64,000 bases of DNA. It comes from Hericium rajendrae. Its lineage: Eukaryota; Basidiomycota; Agaricomycetes; Russulales; Hericiaceae. The translations under genes were made by a program, and so were the position numbers. Within the stretch, counting starts at the first letter, position 1. Each line of letters begins with the position of its first letter. The notes under the pieces were generated by a model, which searched no databases, was not told the DNA's origin, and saw nothing but the letters and a program-made list of their open reading frames with translations. The stretch lies in assembly GCA_033439255.1 (NCBI GenBank), contig CM065884.1, positions 1,426,001 through 1,490,000 on the forward strand, in the 5' to 3' direction. This document shows, piece after piece, positions 45,615-57,663 of this stretch.

Positions 45615-48600
45615 ATGACGCTTTCTTTCCAGTTATTCGGCGTTCTGCGCCACGCCCACCCGCCACGGTCCACTCTCTTCCCGACATTCGCCCGCTCCTT
45701 CTCCCGCCTTCCCCACTCGTCCCCTCGCCTTCTCCTTACGCATGGCCCTTCTCATCGTCTGCTCACACCACCTCCTCACCGCTCAATATCAATACTCGGC
45801 GCCGTCCGTGCCGCCTTCTTCAATGACAAGCCCTCGCCTACCCCGTCCCCAACTGCGGTCGCCCACATAGCCCGCATCGAGGCCGACGCAGATGAACATC
45901 CAGCCGACGTCGACAAGCAACTCGCGCTTTTTGCGGCCCTCTCGGATACCTCCCACAAGGCGGGCTACGACGTCATCATCGCCCGCTGGGAGCGCATGAG
46001 CGAATTCGTACGTACTACTTGCTTTTCGGATCTACTAGTGCACCTTACGAACAGCTCTTGCTACAGGATCCTTCGTCGCCTCTGCTCAAGTCGGACAAGG
46101 CATTCGAATACTACCTCAATGCGCTCATCCATAATGGTGCCGAGCTTCCGTCAATCCTGCCGTCCGCAGGCGCGAGTCCTACTCGCTGCCCACCCGGTCT
46201 CGTCTATCCCGGAACTTGCTCAACAGCCCTCGGAAGCTACGCCCACCACGGTATTGTCATCGGCATCTGATCCTGTTGGTACTCCTACGGAAAGTGCACC
46301 CACAACTACGCCTCCTTCACAAAGTCAACAGATCGCTTCGTCGGTTTTGGCCAGTCGCTCCGTCAAGCCTCCACCGTCGGTACAGGAAACTGTCCAGAGT
46401 GCACTGGCTTCCATTCAGTCGGGCGGTCTTGGAGTCGCTGGTAGTCCGTTTGTAGTCACCCTGGCTGCCGAGCGTGAGTATTGAAGCTACGCGTCGTGAC
46501 ATCGCTAACTTTCTTCTTTCATCAGCAAGAGGCTCGTGGGCATGGAGGATCTTCAAATTCCTCGCAATTCTTGGTGCCGGGACTTTCCGTGCGTACCGTC
46601 ATCTCATGTCCACGAAGATGCAAAGCTAAATCCACACCAGTCATGCTCACGATTCTCAGCGTACTCGTCGAAAACTCAGGTCTTGTCAAGGCCGGCCCGC
46701 GCCAGGCCGAATTTGAACCGCACGACAACGCGAAGCCGGTCAAGTTTAGCGATGTGCACGGCGTCGACGAGGCCAAAGAAGAGCTCAAGGACGTCGTCGC
46801 CTTCCTCAAGGACCCGACCATCTTTTCCGCGCTCGGCGGCAAGCTGACGAAGGGCATCCTGCTCACGGGCCCGCCCGGCACGGGTAAGACGATGCTCGCG
46901 CGCGCGGTCGCAGGCGAGGCCGGTGTGCCCTTCCTCTTCGCATCCGGATCCGAGTTCGACGAGATGTTTGTGGGCGTCGGCGCAAAGCGTGTGCGCGAGC
47001 TCTTCGCCACGGCGCGCAGCAAGCAGCCTGCGATCATCTTTATTGACGAGCTCGATGCCATCGGCGGGAAGCGCAGCGCGCGCGACCACCAGTACATGAA
47101 GCAGACGCTCAACCAGCTGCTCGTCGAAATGGACGGTTTCTTGCAGACCGAGGGCGTCGTCGTCATCGCCGCGACGAACTTCCCACAGAGCCTTGATCAG
47201 TGCGTGCATGTATGTCGGACATCGTGGTTTCGGTTACTGATGCTTTGGCGGAAGGGCGCTGGTTCGGCCGGGACGATTCGACAGGCATATTGCGGTTCCT
47301 TTACCTGATGTCCGAGGACGTGCCCAGATTCTGAAGCACCATATGACTGAGGTCGTCATTGACAAAGGTGCGTATCTGTTATATTGAACCAAGCGGTTGC
47401 ACTGACGAGCTGCGCTAGATGTCGATCCCATGATTCTGCTCGCGGCACGCCCGGCTTCTCAGGTGCAGATTTGCAGAACATGGTCAAGTGAGTATTCGTT
47501 GTCTCGAATGCGTGACCGATGTCTAACGCGTAGTGCAGCCAAGCCGCGATCCAGGCGTCCAAGGAACACGCCAACGCAGTGGGTCTCAAGCACCTCGAGT
47601 GGGCCAAGGACCGCATCGTCATGGGCGCCGAGCGCAAGAGCCAGTACATCAACGACAATGTCAAGCGTCTGACGGCGTACCACGAGGGCGGCCACGCGCT
47701 CACCGCGCTGTACACCGACGGCGCGATGCCGCTGCACAAGGTGACGTGCGTGCCGCGCGGGCACGCACTCGGCATCGTATGTATCTACCAGCTCGACTCC
47801 ATACTTCGCTGACGGTTGTGATGCCCGCAGACCTCGATGTTGCCGGAGGACGATCAGCTGTCGATCTCGCTGAAGGAGTTCCGAGCGACCATCGACGTGT
47901 GTCTCGGGGGGCGTGTCGCGGAGGAATTGAGTGCGTGGGGTTTTGTTCTTGTTCATGTGCTCTCGCTGAGTCTGCCTTGCAGTTTTCGGGTCGGAGAATG
48001 TTACGAGCGGCGCCTCGTCGGATTTGGAGAATGCAACGTCGACGGCGACGCGGATGGTCAAGGTGCGTTTTCGCAGCTTTCCCTCGGGCCCCTTCTCTTC
48101 CCGCGCTGTCCGCTGCGGGATGCGCCTTCCTTTCTAAATCCTCGGAGTCCAGCAGTACTAACGCGTTCTGCCTTTTTGCGTGTGTTTTGCTCGCACGATA
48201 GAACTACGGTTACTCCGACAAGATTGGGCCTGTGTTCTTGAACGACCGCGCGGAGACTATCAGCGCGCATAAGCGGCAGGAAATCGAGAACGAAGTCCGG
48301 AAGTACGTGCCCCTGCTTCTTTGTCCTGCTATTCCCGCTGACCCATGCTTCCTTCCTCAGTCTTCTGCTCTCGGGCCAAGTGCGCGTCGAGGCGCTGCTG
48401 AGCTCGAAGCTGACCGAGCTCCACCGCGTACGTCCCCTCCCTCTCTCCGTCTTCATCCTGCGTGCGCTGACGCTATTGGCCTGCAGCTCGCGGAGGCGCT
48501 GATTGAGCACGAGACGCTCGACATGGAGGAGGTGAAGAAGGTCATCAAGGGCGAGCCGATCCGCGGCATCACGGAGGTCATCAAGGAGGACCTCACGCGC

Positions 48601-48696
48601 ATTGGCGAGCCTGTGCCCGTGCCCGCGGACGCACCGTCTCCCGCCGACGAGCCCTCTCCCGCGCCTGCGCCTGCGCCGGCGAAGGCTACAGCATAG
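45615..48696 (+). CDS. YME1: Mitochondrial i-AAA protease (FtsH/M41)
   Basis: An inner-membrane ATP-dependent zinc protease facing the intermembrane space. The Arg-rich presequence [20 protein letters not shown] is followed by [20 protein letters not shown] and a single transmembrane segment ([25 protein letters not shown], joined across an intron). The AAA module has [20 protein letters not shown] (Walker A), [19 protein letters not shown] (Walker B) and [22 protein letters not shown] (second region of homology, joined across an intron). Protease motifs are [35 protein letters not shown] (HExGH zinc site) and [20 protein letters not shown]. Three one-base frame changes (about 46146, 46178, 47438) are needed to give the conserved segments [27 protein letters not shown] and [10 protein letters not shown] single YME1 copy is normal, so a pseudogene is unlikely. 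Confidence 0.9.
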
Positions 48697-51600
48697 TTTC
48701 TTCGCATGCGCTCGATGCGTTGAGCTCGTTTGCAGCGTTGTGGGGCGGTGCTTGATGATAGCAGTGGTTGCTAGATGCTTGCTAGTGGTAATCAAGGTTG
48801 CCGGCATCAGTGGGTCCGGAACTAGCTTATGGTCGGCCTCGCTTTATTTGCATCTTGGTCGTGATCTACATAAATTAGTGTAAATGCATCGTTAGACGAG
48901 AATACAACCCCATATCCTCCTGCATCACTGGGCGCGGAGAGTGAGTGCGCCGCATACTCCAGAAAATGTGAGGTCGACAAGACTCGGGCTGATTTGTGAA
49001 TATTTTCGATTGGCTGGACTCGGGTTTTTTGACCCTGTGCCGCTGCGCAATGTGAAGATATATGGACGCGGGGTGGGCGTTCGATATTTTGCGTGCACAG
49101 TATGGTGTGTAGCACATGGCCGTGCATGTGAGTGGTCGGTGGAGAAGAACTCGGTGCACGGCTAGGCACTCATGATCTTGACTTTATACATGCATGGCAG
49201 GGCCGTCGTACGACCTCTCGCACCCACAATACATGCGGCGGCGGCGGAAGCCCCAGGATAGCAACATCGGACGTGCAGACGACAGCTTGTTCGCACGGTG
49301 CAGGATGCAAGGGGCACCATGGCTCCACGACTGCCTGCCTATTAATGGCGACGGTCCTTACGAGGCTTCAATCTCACAGGCGCAAATATTTCTTGGAAGA
49401 TCCTGACATATTGTTTTACTGCAATGCGGGAAAGCCTCCAATATGTCCGACCTACAAGGTCCCAAAACCGCGCATACGGCCCAAACCGCGCATACGGCCC
49501 AAGCGTATCGAGGATATCAAGGGCGCCGCCTACGGATTTTCTGATAACGATAGAATGACGCACGGGCGGGATGAGGCACCGCGAAGGCAGCGGAGGGGTG
49601 ATGGTGATCCGGATCAAAACGCAGAAAAAGCGGAGAAATATAAATCGATACAGGCACTGTAGGCTTAGGTCCTGGATTCGCCCACCGCAGGCTGCCTGGG
49701 TAGTCCTGAAGAGCATGTCTTGGGGGGTTGAGCTCGAAGGACACCGTGATATGTGGCGCAGCTATGGCGTCCGACACTGGCGCTGCTAAAGTAGCATACA
49801 ATCATAGTGGAACGCGCTATTTATTTCAAATGAGCGGCCAAGCTCGCCTTTCTGACGGGTACACAAGGCATGCTTCCGTGCCGAACAGCAAGGTTCCCGA
49901 CTGCAAATTGTGCACACAATCTGTCACCCCGGGATTAAATACAGACCGGGAATGGGTGCACTTGAAAGGCTAAGCCTGCGGCGCTAGAGATGGCATCGCG
50001 GGCGGCCGCGAAGGTGTTCGACAGATATGGTGCCCTGATTCGATGGCGCGCAGCGTGTAGTGCACATATGGATGCTGCGAGATAAGTATTTTGGAGTGCT
50101 CCCCGCTGCAGGTGGAAGACGTCATCCGGGAGGATTTTGGTACCCGATATCGCGCCTGACGTCGTGATCCGTAGAGGTCGAAGCGAGCGGACAGTCGAGC
50201 GGGCCATGCGCAACTGGCGCGTAAGCATGTGCTTTTGGCCGCTTGCGTGCGACAATCGTGCCAAGGGGACCTGGAATCCCGGAAAATATGGCGCGAAGGG
50301 AAGGACAGCATAATTACATCCACGTGGCGTTATAGAAGAACCGGCCAGACTTCGGAAACGTTTGCGATGACGCGACGGGGGTCCGAAACCGATTTTCTAG
50401 GTGGAAACACCTGGAGCTTCGAGTGCTCGAATTGCTTGAAAAGCGACATTTGTAGGGTTTGGAGCCCACGCCACCTATTCGTCGGCGAGGAACCAGGAGG
50501 CTGGCTGCACCAGGGACGTAAAATGTCAACCAATGATGAGCGGAGCATGCATTGAAGTCTGATCCCGAGGGACGGAGCACGAGGGGCGGAGGGAAGAAGC
50601 GCGGGGTTGCATTAGAATAAATTTGCATCAGAAGGCGGACCAGAAGCCAGCATGAGGTCACGAAGACGAAGGCGCGGAGGCGTTGGGAAAGCGCGATACG
50701 GGGATAGAACAGAGTGGTGCGACATCTGTGAGACCGGAGAACGCGTGTCCGTAAAGCAGCGACCGCAATCGCTCTGGGTGGGGCTGGGTGCAAGGATTTA
50801 CGACATGACGGAGTGGGGGGCAATACAACCTTGCTGAGGGGAGCGGGTTCCCAAAGGAGGAGAGTCTCCCGGGCGGACGCTATGAAGGGATGGGCCAACA
50901 TGGGTCCACTTGCGTCAGAAGCGAAATACTAGGCACGGACATACAGGAACATGCCGGGATGAGGCACGGGGAAGCGCATGCGCGGTGTTTGAACGTCAGT
51001 CAGCGTAGGGCACCTGACTGCGCCTCTAGATAGCAAACAATGTCGTGAGTACGGGCGCGCAGCGAGGCCGTTCAAGTTTACCGCGCGCTGCGGACGATCT
51101 GTATGTGCGAGGCGGAGAATATAAGTTGCAAAAACTGGGGGAAGAGGATGGAGGTCGGGAAAGGGATAAAAGAGCGGTAGACATAAATAAGCAGAGATCG
51201 TACGACAAAGGGATGAGGTGTAAATGTCTGATCATGCATGTTGGAGAAGTTGCAAGTATACTGAATGCCTCGGACGCTGCCGTTGTGGGGCTTCCTGCTC
51301 TTCGCCCGGGGCAACGGCGGGAGGGTGAACAGGACCGATCGCCGAGGACGGACATCTGGTTCGCTGTTTCCATTTGCTATCATCCTGCCTTTTCTTTCTC
51401 CCTATAAGCCTTCTAGAAAGGGCTCTTGACGCACAAGTCTGCCTCCCTCTGCTCGCCCCTCTCCAATAAATCCCCCAGCAGCCAAGTCGTGCTGGTGCGT
51501 ATCTCCCGTGCGCGAGCAGCAGCAATGTATGCTGACAGCGGGGCGTTGACAGCACCGGATCGCGATTCGCATCGCTTCGGACCGAGAATCTTGTCGCTGG

Positions 51601-51729
51601 CATCATTCGCGTTCGCGCCCCTTTGCAGATCGACGCTACCTCCGCCGACGCCTATAAACATCCGTGACTGCGCCCAGCAGTACGTCTCCCTTCCTTTTGA
51701 TAGACTCTTCGCCTAATCCATCCACAGAA
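48697..51729. other. Gene-poor region of 3 kb
   Basis: No exon chain with a known domain was found here. The open frames at 49132-49662 (+) and 50314-50901 (-) have low-complexity or composition-biased translations and no splice support. An 18-base tandem repeat lies at 49465-49500. AT-rich patches occur near 48830-48900 and 51110-51240. The last 80 bases before 51730 hold a likely 5' UTR intron (GTACGT donor near 51680, CACAG at 51727) of the next gene. Confidence 0.45.
49465..49500 (+). repeat. Two-copy 18-base tandem repeat
   Basis: AAACCGCGCATACGGCCC occurs twice in direct succession (49465-49482 and 49483-49500), exact copies. Read on the + strand it would encode KPRIRP twice, but no gene is supported here. 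Confidence 0.85.
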
Positions 51730-52056
51730 ATGTGCCATAGACAGCTCCGTTTCTCCCAGAGCACGGTCTGCGGTCATTTGATCTTCACCGGCGAGACCGC
51801 CATCGACTGCCATGATCCTTCCTGCCGCCTTAGTTCTGCACATCCTTCCGACTGCGGATCAAGTTCAACCTGCCGTTGTCGTAGATATTACACGTGCGCG
51901 CCCACAACCTCTGTCTATCCGTGCCACAAACTCATCATGCCCCAGTCAGCCCGAGCGCATTGTAACCGCCACGGTCAGCCAGAATTCGCCTCCATCTGGC
52001 GCTGCGCAATACTCACTTCCTCCACAGGTCCCACAAAAATGCCCATCATGCTCGTA
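51730..52056 (+). CDS. Small Cys-rich conserved-type protein (73 residues)
   Basis: Three exons: 51730-51893, 51946-51973 and 52028-52056. They are separated by introns of 52 and 54 nt (donors GTGCGC and GTCAGC, acceptors CCCAG and CACAG). The product starts MCHRQLRFSQSTVCGHLIF, continues GETAIDCHDPSCRLSSAHPS and DCGSSSTCRCRRYYTQ, and ends PERIVTATVPQKCPSCS. Cys/His spacing (C-x-H, C-G-H, DC-x4-C, H-x3-C, C-x-C, C-x2-C) suggests one or two bound zinc ions. I recall small basidiomycete proteins with the same CGH...DC...SxHP...C pattern, but no function is known to me. No signal peptide; probably intracellular. All splice phases agree, which supports the model. Confidence 0.65.
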
Positions 52057-52181
52057 ACATGTCTTGTCTTCGTCCCTGTCAGCACCGCCGGCGCTTCATG
52101 ATTTTAACGATCTTATTGTACACATTACCTGCATTATTTATTCCCTTAGCAATATACAAGTATACACAAGCGCGCACCCCT

Positions 52182-55100
52182 TTACTCTTCGTCCAGATCC
52201 ACCTCCGCGATCATACGATCGGTGATCCCCCATTCCGCATACTCATACTCGTCGACCTCCATCGGCTCCCCGTGCGCTGCGCGCACAGCTTCCTCCTCCG
52301 CGGCCACCCGTTCCGTCTCGCGCTGCGCCTTCTGCACGCGCTGCACGTCCTCGAGCGTCCACAGCGACACACCCGTCTGGTTCTCGTCCGCGCTCTGCGA
52401 GATCGTGCGCATGAACAGCTTCGACAGCGTCAGCGCCATGTCCGTCGACAGGTTCGCCGCCGTTTCTGTGATATACTGGTTAATCCACCGCGGCAGCTTT
52501 GCGCGCTTGTCCGCCCGGGCGAAGCGCTGCGCAGGCACCCGCGTCCGTCAGCTGGTGCGTGCGAGCGGGGAAGGCGGAGACGCACCTTATCTGCGAATAC
52601 CATCAGACCCCAGTCCGTCTTCCCGCGCAGACAGCGCCCGACGCACTGCGCTGCGTTTCGGATTGCATCGAAACCCAAAAATTCGGACTCGCGGATGCGG
52701 TAAGCGTCACGCAGGTACTCGAGGCGCGCCTTGAGGATGCGGCTCTCCGTGTATTGATACGGCACGCTGTGTAATGCGTGTCAGCACCATCGCCAGATAG
52801 GACGTAGGACATGCTAGCGGGAAACGCACCCGAACATGATTACGGCGCGTCCGTAATTGTGATCGAAATCAATTCCTTCGGATACTTTGCCTCGCGCGAC
52901 GGAGAGCAGGACGGCGCCGCGGCCATTGTCGCACGCCTAAATTGTACATTACGCATTCAGATGCGAAATGGAAGAAGTAGAAATCCGGAGCACGCACTCG
53001 CCGGTAGTTCTCCAATGCGATGCTCGTCTCGTTCGCATCCGGCGTCTCGACGAAAATCAATTTATGCTTCCATACCTCATTCAGGATGCCCTATCAAAGT
53101 CGTGAGCAAGCATTCGCGCCAGCATGCGCGTGACTCGCCATGTCGTTCCATGCCGCAACGATCGACTCCATGTACAGATAGCTCGGGAAGAAAGCAACGA
53201 CGCCGTCCGGCACGATCTTGCTGTATTCCACAAGGATGGTCCCGAAATTGCGTACCACCGCCGGATCGTTGCGCACCTCAAAGCGTGAGCTGATCGCGAC
53301 CTGGTCGCTGCCGCGCGTAATGATCTGCACCGCCTGTCACTTTCAGCGCGGGGAAGGCAGTGCGGGGCACGTACGAGGGGCAGGAACGCATTGCGCGTGA
53401 GGGTCATCGGGTACGACTCCTGCACGACCGGCGTGAACTGCAGCATCTTCGGGTACATGTCCAGCGGCGAGATCGTCCCGGACGTGATGACCACGCTGCT
53501 GAACCGCTCGAACACCGGCTTGATCGCGATGGCAGGATCGAGGCATCTAGAGCGACGTGAGGCCGTGGCAGTGCGGAGGTCTACGGCAACCTACGTAAAG
53601 TGGAACATGGGGTTGGGCACGGTGGCATTGTCGGTCTCGAACGGTTCGAGGATTAACAAGAATCCTAGGTGCGAGCGGCGTTGGGTCATGAGACGGCGCA
53701 AGCGCTAAGGAAACGCACCTTTTTCATACGTCGCAACCAGAGTCGCGAAGCTAGCTACCTTTTGCAATGCCGAATACTCATCGATGCGGCTTAGCTGCAA
53801 TGTCTTTACCAAAGATTGTAGACGCTCTGCGCAAAACCTAAAGTAAAAGGACACGACATGAGAGCAATGCATGGAATCCGTGATCGACGCTGACCGTAGT
53901 GGCCTTCGCTCGATGTACGTGATATCTTTGAGATGCTGTAAAAACGACAGTGGCGTCTCCGCCACGACATGCAAGACGCGCATGCGCGTCTAGAAGAGCA
54001 TCAATCAGACATGCTTATCGCACTGGCTGAGACGGCTTCCGCACCTTGAGATACTCGACAAACCGCTTGAGGAAAGCCACGAAGTGTTCTGCTTTGCGGA
54101 TATTTCCAGGTATGGCTTCTTGGAGCAGGTCTTCCGACAGGACTGATAGAGATGGGTTAGTTGATCTGCCCGGCGATGCAATTTCACCGCGATATGCACG
54201 TGCATTCCCAAGACGGCCAACGCACCAGGATTGCTCACGAAGCTATCCTCAGCGCTAGACGCCTCTTGGAGCCCCTCGACGAGTTTCGCGTACTCGTCTT
54301 GAAGCTTTGACGCGTCCGTCGTTTTAATTCTAATTCCTGAATCAGGCAAATGCACTACAATCTGGAGATAGCGCGACGCACTCGTCGATTTTATCGGCTA
54401 GCTTGCTGACACTACGCGCCGCGGAGTCGAGCATGGGGCGGCTGAGATCTATGCTGAGAGATTCGATGCACACGTTGTCTAAACCCTGCAATTATGCATT
54501 GAAGCATGCGATACAGGGCACACGACGTACCGATGTTATGCGCCTCGTCAAACACCACGATCGAGTCTTTTGACATCTCCTTCGATACTTGCTCTGCGAC
54601 CTTGGGGTCCAATAGATAATGGAAGGAGTAGATGACCACATCTACGAAAGGCATCTATGGCGAAACGTTGAGGCTCGGACGCGATGGACATCGAGGCAGA
54701 ACAAACACGCACCATGCGTCGCACAGTGAAATACGGACATGTGCCATTTTCGCGCCCGTACTCGAGCACATCTGCAAGCGTCCATATACCGGGCGGAACA
54801 AGGTTCCCGGGCTCGCGCTCGCCCAAGGTCTGCGAGACGAGTCAGGAGTCCAGCTGACAACCCCAAAGACAAGACGCAACAAATCGTACCTCATGAAACT
54901 GGCAGACTTCGACCGACCCAGGATCTTCACGGTTCTTGTTGCACACCGCCGAGTTCGTGAGGTCTCGACACCGCGCGTCGACGACCTTGCCCTTCTTCTC
55001 CTTCGACACCTGCAGACACCTCGTTCACGAGCTCCCAATGGCACTGGGAGTAAAAGCGCACCTCGGGATGTATGCAAAGATTCTTCCGGCTTGTCAGACC

Positions 55101-55655
55101 CAGCCCCATGAAGCTTTGCTCCTTCGCCTTCTGCTCTGCCGTCTCGGCTGAGGAAATGCGGTACTCCATGAGCCGCTTCAACTCGGAGAGGGCCTTTTCG
55201 ATCTCGGGCACCGTTCGCGAGCAGTAGATGAGCTTGCGCTTCGTCGGAAAAAACTATGTCACGCATATTTCAGTCTATCCCTGAGTGTGCGATCTGATGC
55301 GCGAGCGATTCACCTGTTGGTAGGAAACGATTAGGGACAGGAGCGACACCGTCTTGCCCGTTCCTGACGGCATCTCGAGCAGACAGTGGCCCTAAGGGGC
55401 TAAGAGTTGGATAGGATGCAGAAAAGCAGGCAATCACGCACTGTTGCATCGAGCGTCCTCTTGAGGTCGCACATATAGGCATATTGCTCTGCAGTCCGCC
55501 GTTAGCACTCGCGCCGATGAGGAAGACGCGTTGAACCGACCGGGGTAGATGCGATCATAAGGGAAGATAATCTACAAGATAAGTTCGCTCAGCAGAGACT
55601 AATGGCTCTCCAGCTCGCTTGAACATACCGGTAAGTCATCAATGTAGAATTTCAT
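52182..55655 (-). CDS. RAD3: XPD/RAD3 5'-3' DNA helicase of TFIIH
   Basis: An ATP-dependent Fe-S helicase required for nucleotide excision repair and transcription initiation. The start [10 protein letters not shown] at 55655 is spliced to [20 protein letters not shown]. Motifs: [20 protein letters not shown] (Walker A), [18 protein letters not shown], and four Fe-S cysteines in [22 protein letters not shown] and SVEVCQFHE (a GTGCGC intron separates the first). Then [31 protein letters not shown] (DEAH), [57 protein letters not shown] and [20 protein letters not shown] (motif VI). It ends [20 protein letters not shown] at 52182. All motifs are intact with no frame break. Confidence 0.95.
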
Positions 55656-55928
55656 GAATGCAAGAACAGAGGAGGAGGTGGCAGGGCGGCGAGCTGCTCG
55701 CCACAGCCACAGCGCGCCCTTACGCGTCAGCAACAACGTCAGCACGTGCCCGGATCGGGAGAGCACCTGCAGATTGGCCTCGCCTATCGGACTCCCTTGG
55801 CAGCCTGCAGCTCGAGATGTAATTCGACCGGGGCAAAATATGAGATTGGTATGATACAGATGGACAACGATATACACTATGGATATACAATGGGACCAGG
55901 TCGCGCAGCGGGATCAGGTCGTGCAGCT

Positions 55929-57414
55929 CTACTCGTCCTCCAACAACTCGCCCTTCTCTCGATTCTCTTCCGCCAACACTCGTTTATGACGCCGCGACTC
56001 CTTCTCCTTCTCATGGCGGAATGCGCAACCCAGTATATTAGGATACACAGCGCCGCTCTTGCGCGCCCTCAAGCGCTCTTCGAACGCCGCAATCTTGTCG
56101 TGTTGGGCGCGCAGATCGAAGATGTGCTCCTAACGCAGACGGTCAGTTCGCTGCTAGGGACAAGTCTTTGAAGGAGCTCACCGCCTCAGCTTGACGTCTA
56201 GCACGGTCTGCTTCCCGGAGCCGGTCCAGCTCCTTGCGGCGCTCTTCCTTCTCCTTTTGAGCAACTCCCGAACGAGGGACTGAGGGACCGGCCTGCATTC
56301 ATGTTGCGTCAGTACTTAGCCAAAAAAAGACAGGGAGCAGAAAACATACAGCTTTAAACAGCGAGGCATAGACGTCCTTGTTGCTAAGGTCCACTTCTAC
56401 CTTTCCTGTATTTTGTGTAGTTTTCTTAAGAATCGGAAGCCCATCGTCGGGTGGCTTTTGCTCTTTAGGTGCACTATCAGAAGGGGGAGGCCTTGGTTTC
56501 GGCTTTGCGGTAGGAGCCTGTGTCGGTGTACTGGCGGCTGATGCACCAGCCGGCGGCTTGTTCTTCTTCATAGTCGGCAGCTTGCGCTTGAAGGACGGCA
56601 GTGGTGTCGTCGTCGCCGGTGGAGGTGGCGGCTCGTCCTTGAACAAATCCGCAGGTGCTGCAGTTGAAGTCGAGGGTGCTGCGGCTGGCGTCTCCAGGGG
56701 AGTCCCTTGGCCGTCGGTGGACTGGCCTTTGACGGAAGGTGTAGCAGGTGTTCCGCGAGCAGCTTCCCGAGACTTGGCCACAGGCCCTGAGACCTTCCGC
56801 TCGTCCCTCACCATGACCGGCCTGGTATCTTTCTCCCTCTCCTTTGAAGAGCGTACCTTTCCTTTCGCAGGCGCTTTGCTCATCTTGCCCTTGGACACCG
56901 AGCGTCTGGGAGACGGAGCAAAGTCACCATCCGAACCAGCATAAGCATCTTCTTCATCGGCTCGCGCGATGGTCTCCTCAGCATACTCAGGATCTCGGCG
57001 CGTATCCTCTTCTTCGTCATCTGACCAGACAACCTGCGCGCGTTTGGACTTCTTTGAGGCTGGGGCGTTAGACGAAGCTGGAGGCCCCGCGGCTCGTTTG
57101 CCTTTGCTCTTGACCGAGCTTGAAGAGGCAGGGAGGGAGAATGTGAGCGGAAAGTTCACGTCGTCCGAATCCGACAGAAAGCGGGTCTCGTCTTCGCCGA
57201 TGCTGGCTCCTCCGTCGCCCTCTACGTCGATGATGGGTTCCTCGACGGAGTCCGCCGTCCTAGCCCGCTTGCCCGGTCTCCTGGGCTCCTGCGTCTCGAA
57301 ATCTTTGTCTTCATCTTCTTGTGTGGCAGAGACGGGGGCTGCACGTCGCTTGCTGCCTCTCCGAGCAGGCAGTGGAGGTTCAGCAGGCTGTGTGGTCAAC
57401 TCATTGAGCTCCAT
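55929..57414 (-). CDS. Charged nuclear-type protein of unknown function
   Basis: The family is not recognised. The start MELNELTTQPAEPPLPARRG opens a long exon rich in basic patches (KRRAAP, RRPGKRARTA, KSKGKRAAG, KKSKRAQVVW), acidic runs (WSDDEEEDTRRDPEYAEE) and Pro/Ala/Thr stretches. It reaches VEVDLSNKDVYASLFKA. After an intron (GTATGT donor) come VAQKEKEERRKELDRLREAD and EHIFDLRAQHDKIAAFEERL, a charged coiled coil of about 90 residues. It ends NREKGELLEDE at 55929. Several nuclear-localisation-like motifs suggest chromatin or RNA work; this is inferred from composition. Its 3' end lies 273 bases upstream of XPD on the same strand. Confidence 0.7.
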
Positions 57415-57663
57415 AGAACATGAGGGAAGCCGTTGCGTGAAAGACCAATGATACCTGCTGTGAGGATTTCTTGATTTTGATCTTTAGAGGCAGAGGCATA
57501 ATGACGTGAAAGCCAGGGTATCAGACTGGAGAGGAGTACTTGTGTAGGCAATCGCGCCGCCACGGCGACTTGAGCGGAATGGTACAAATGCGTACAAACA
57601 GACGCGTCCCAAGACGGCAAGCGTAAATTGGCGCGCAGAGCAGGAGGACCTCTCGTTCAGCCC

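Noticed and set aside
49132-49662. 176-codon open frame on the + strand with KPRIRP repeat
   Set aside because: The reading is Cys/Gly/Arg-rich without recognisable order, and there is no promoter or intron support. It was kept only as a simple repeat.
50314-50901. 195-codon open frame on the - strand
   Set aside because: No domain, no splice partners and biased composition. One long chance frame in about 3 kb on six frames is not surprising.
54927-55211. Apparent frame break in the XPD Fe-S region
   Set aside because: An intron from GTGCGC (after NLCIHPE) to CTGCAG restores [14 protein letters not shown], so no indel is needed.
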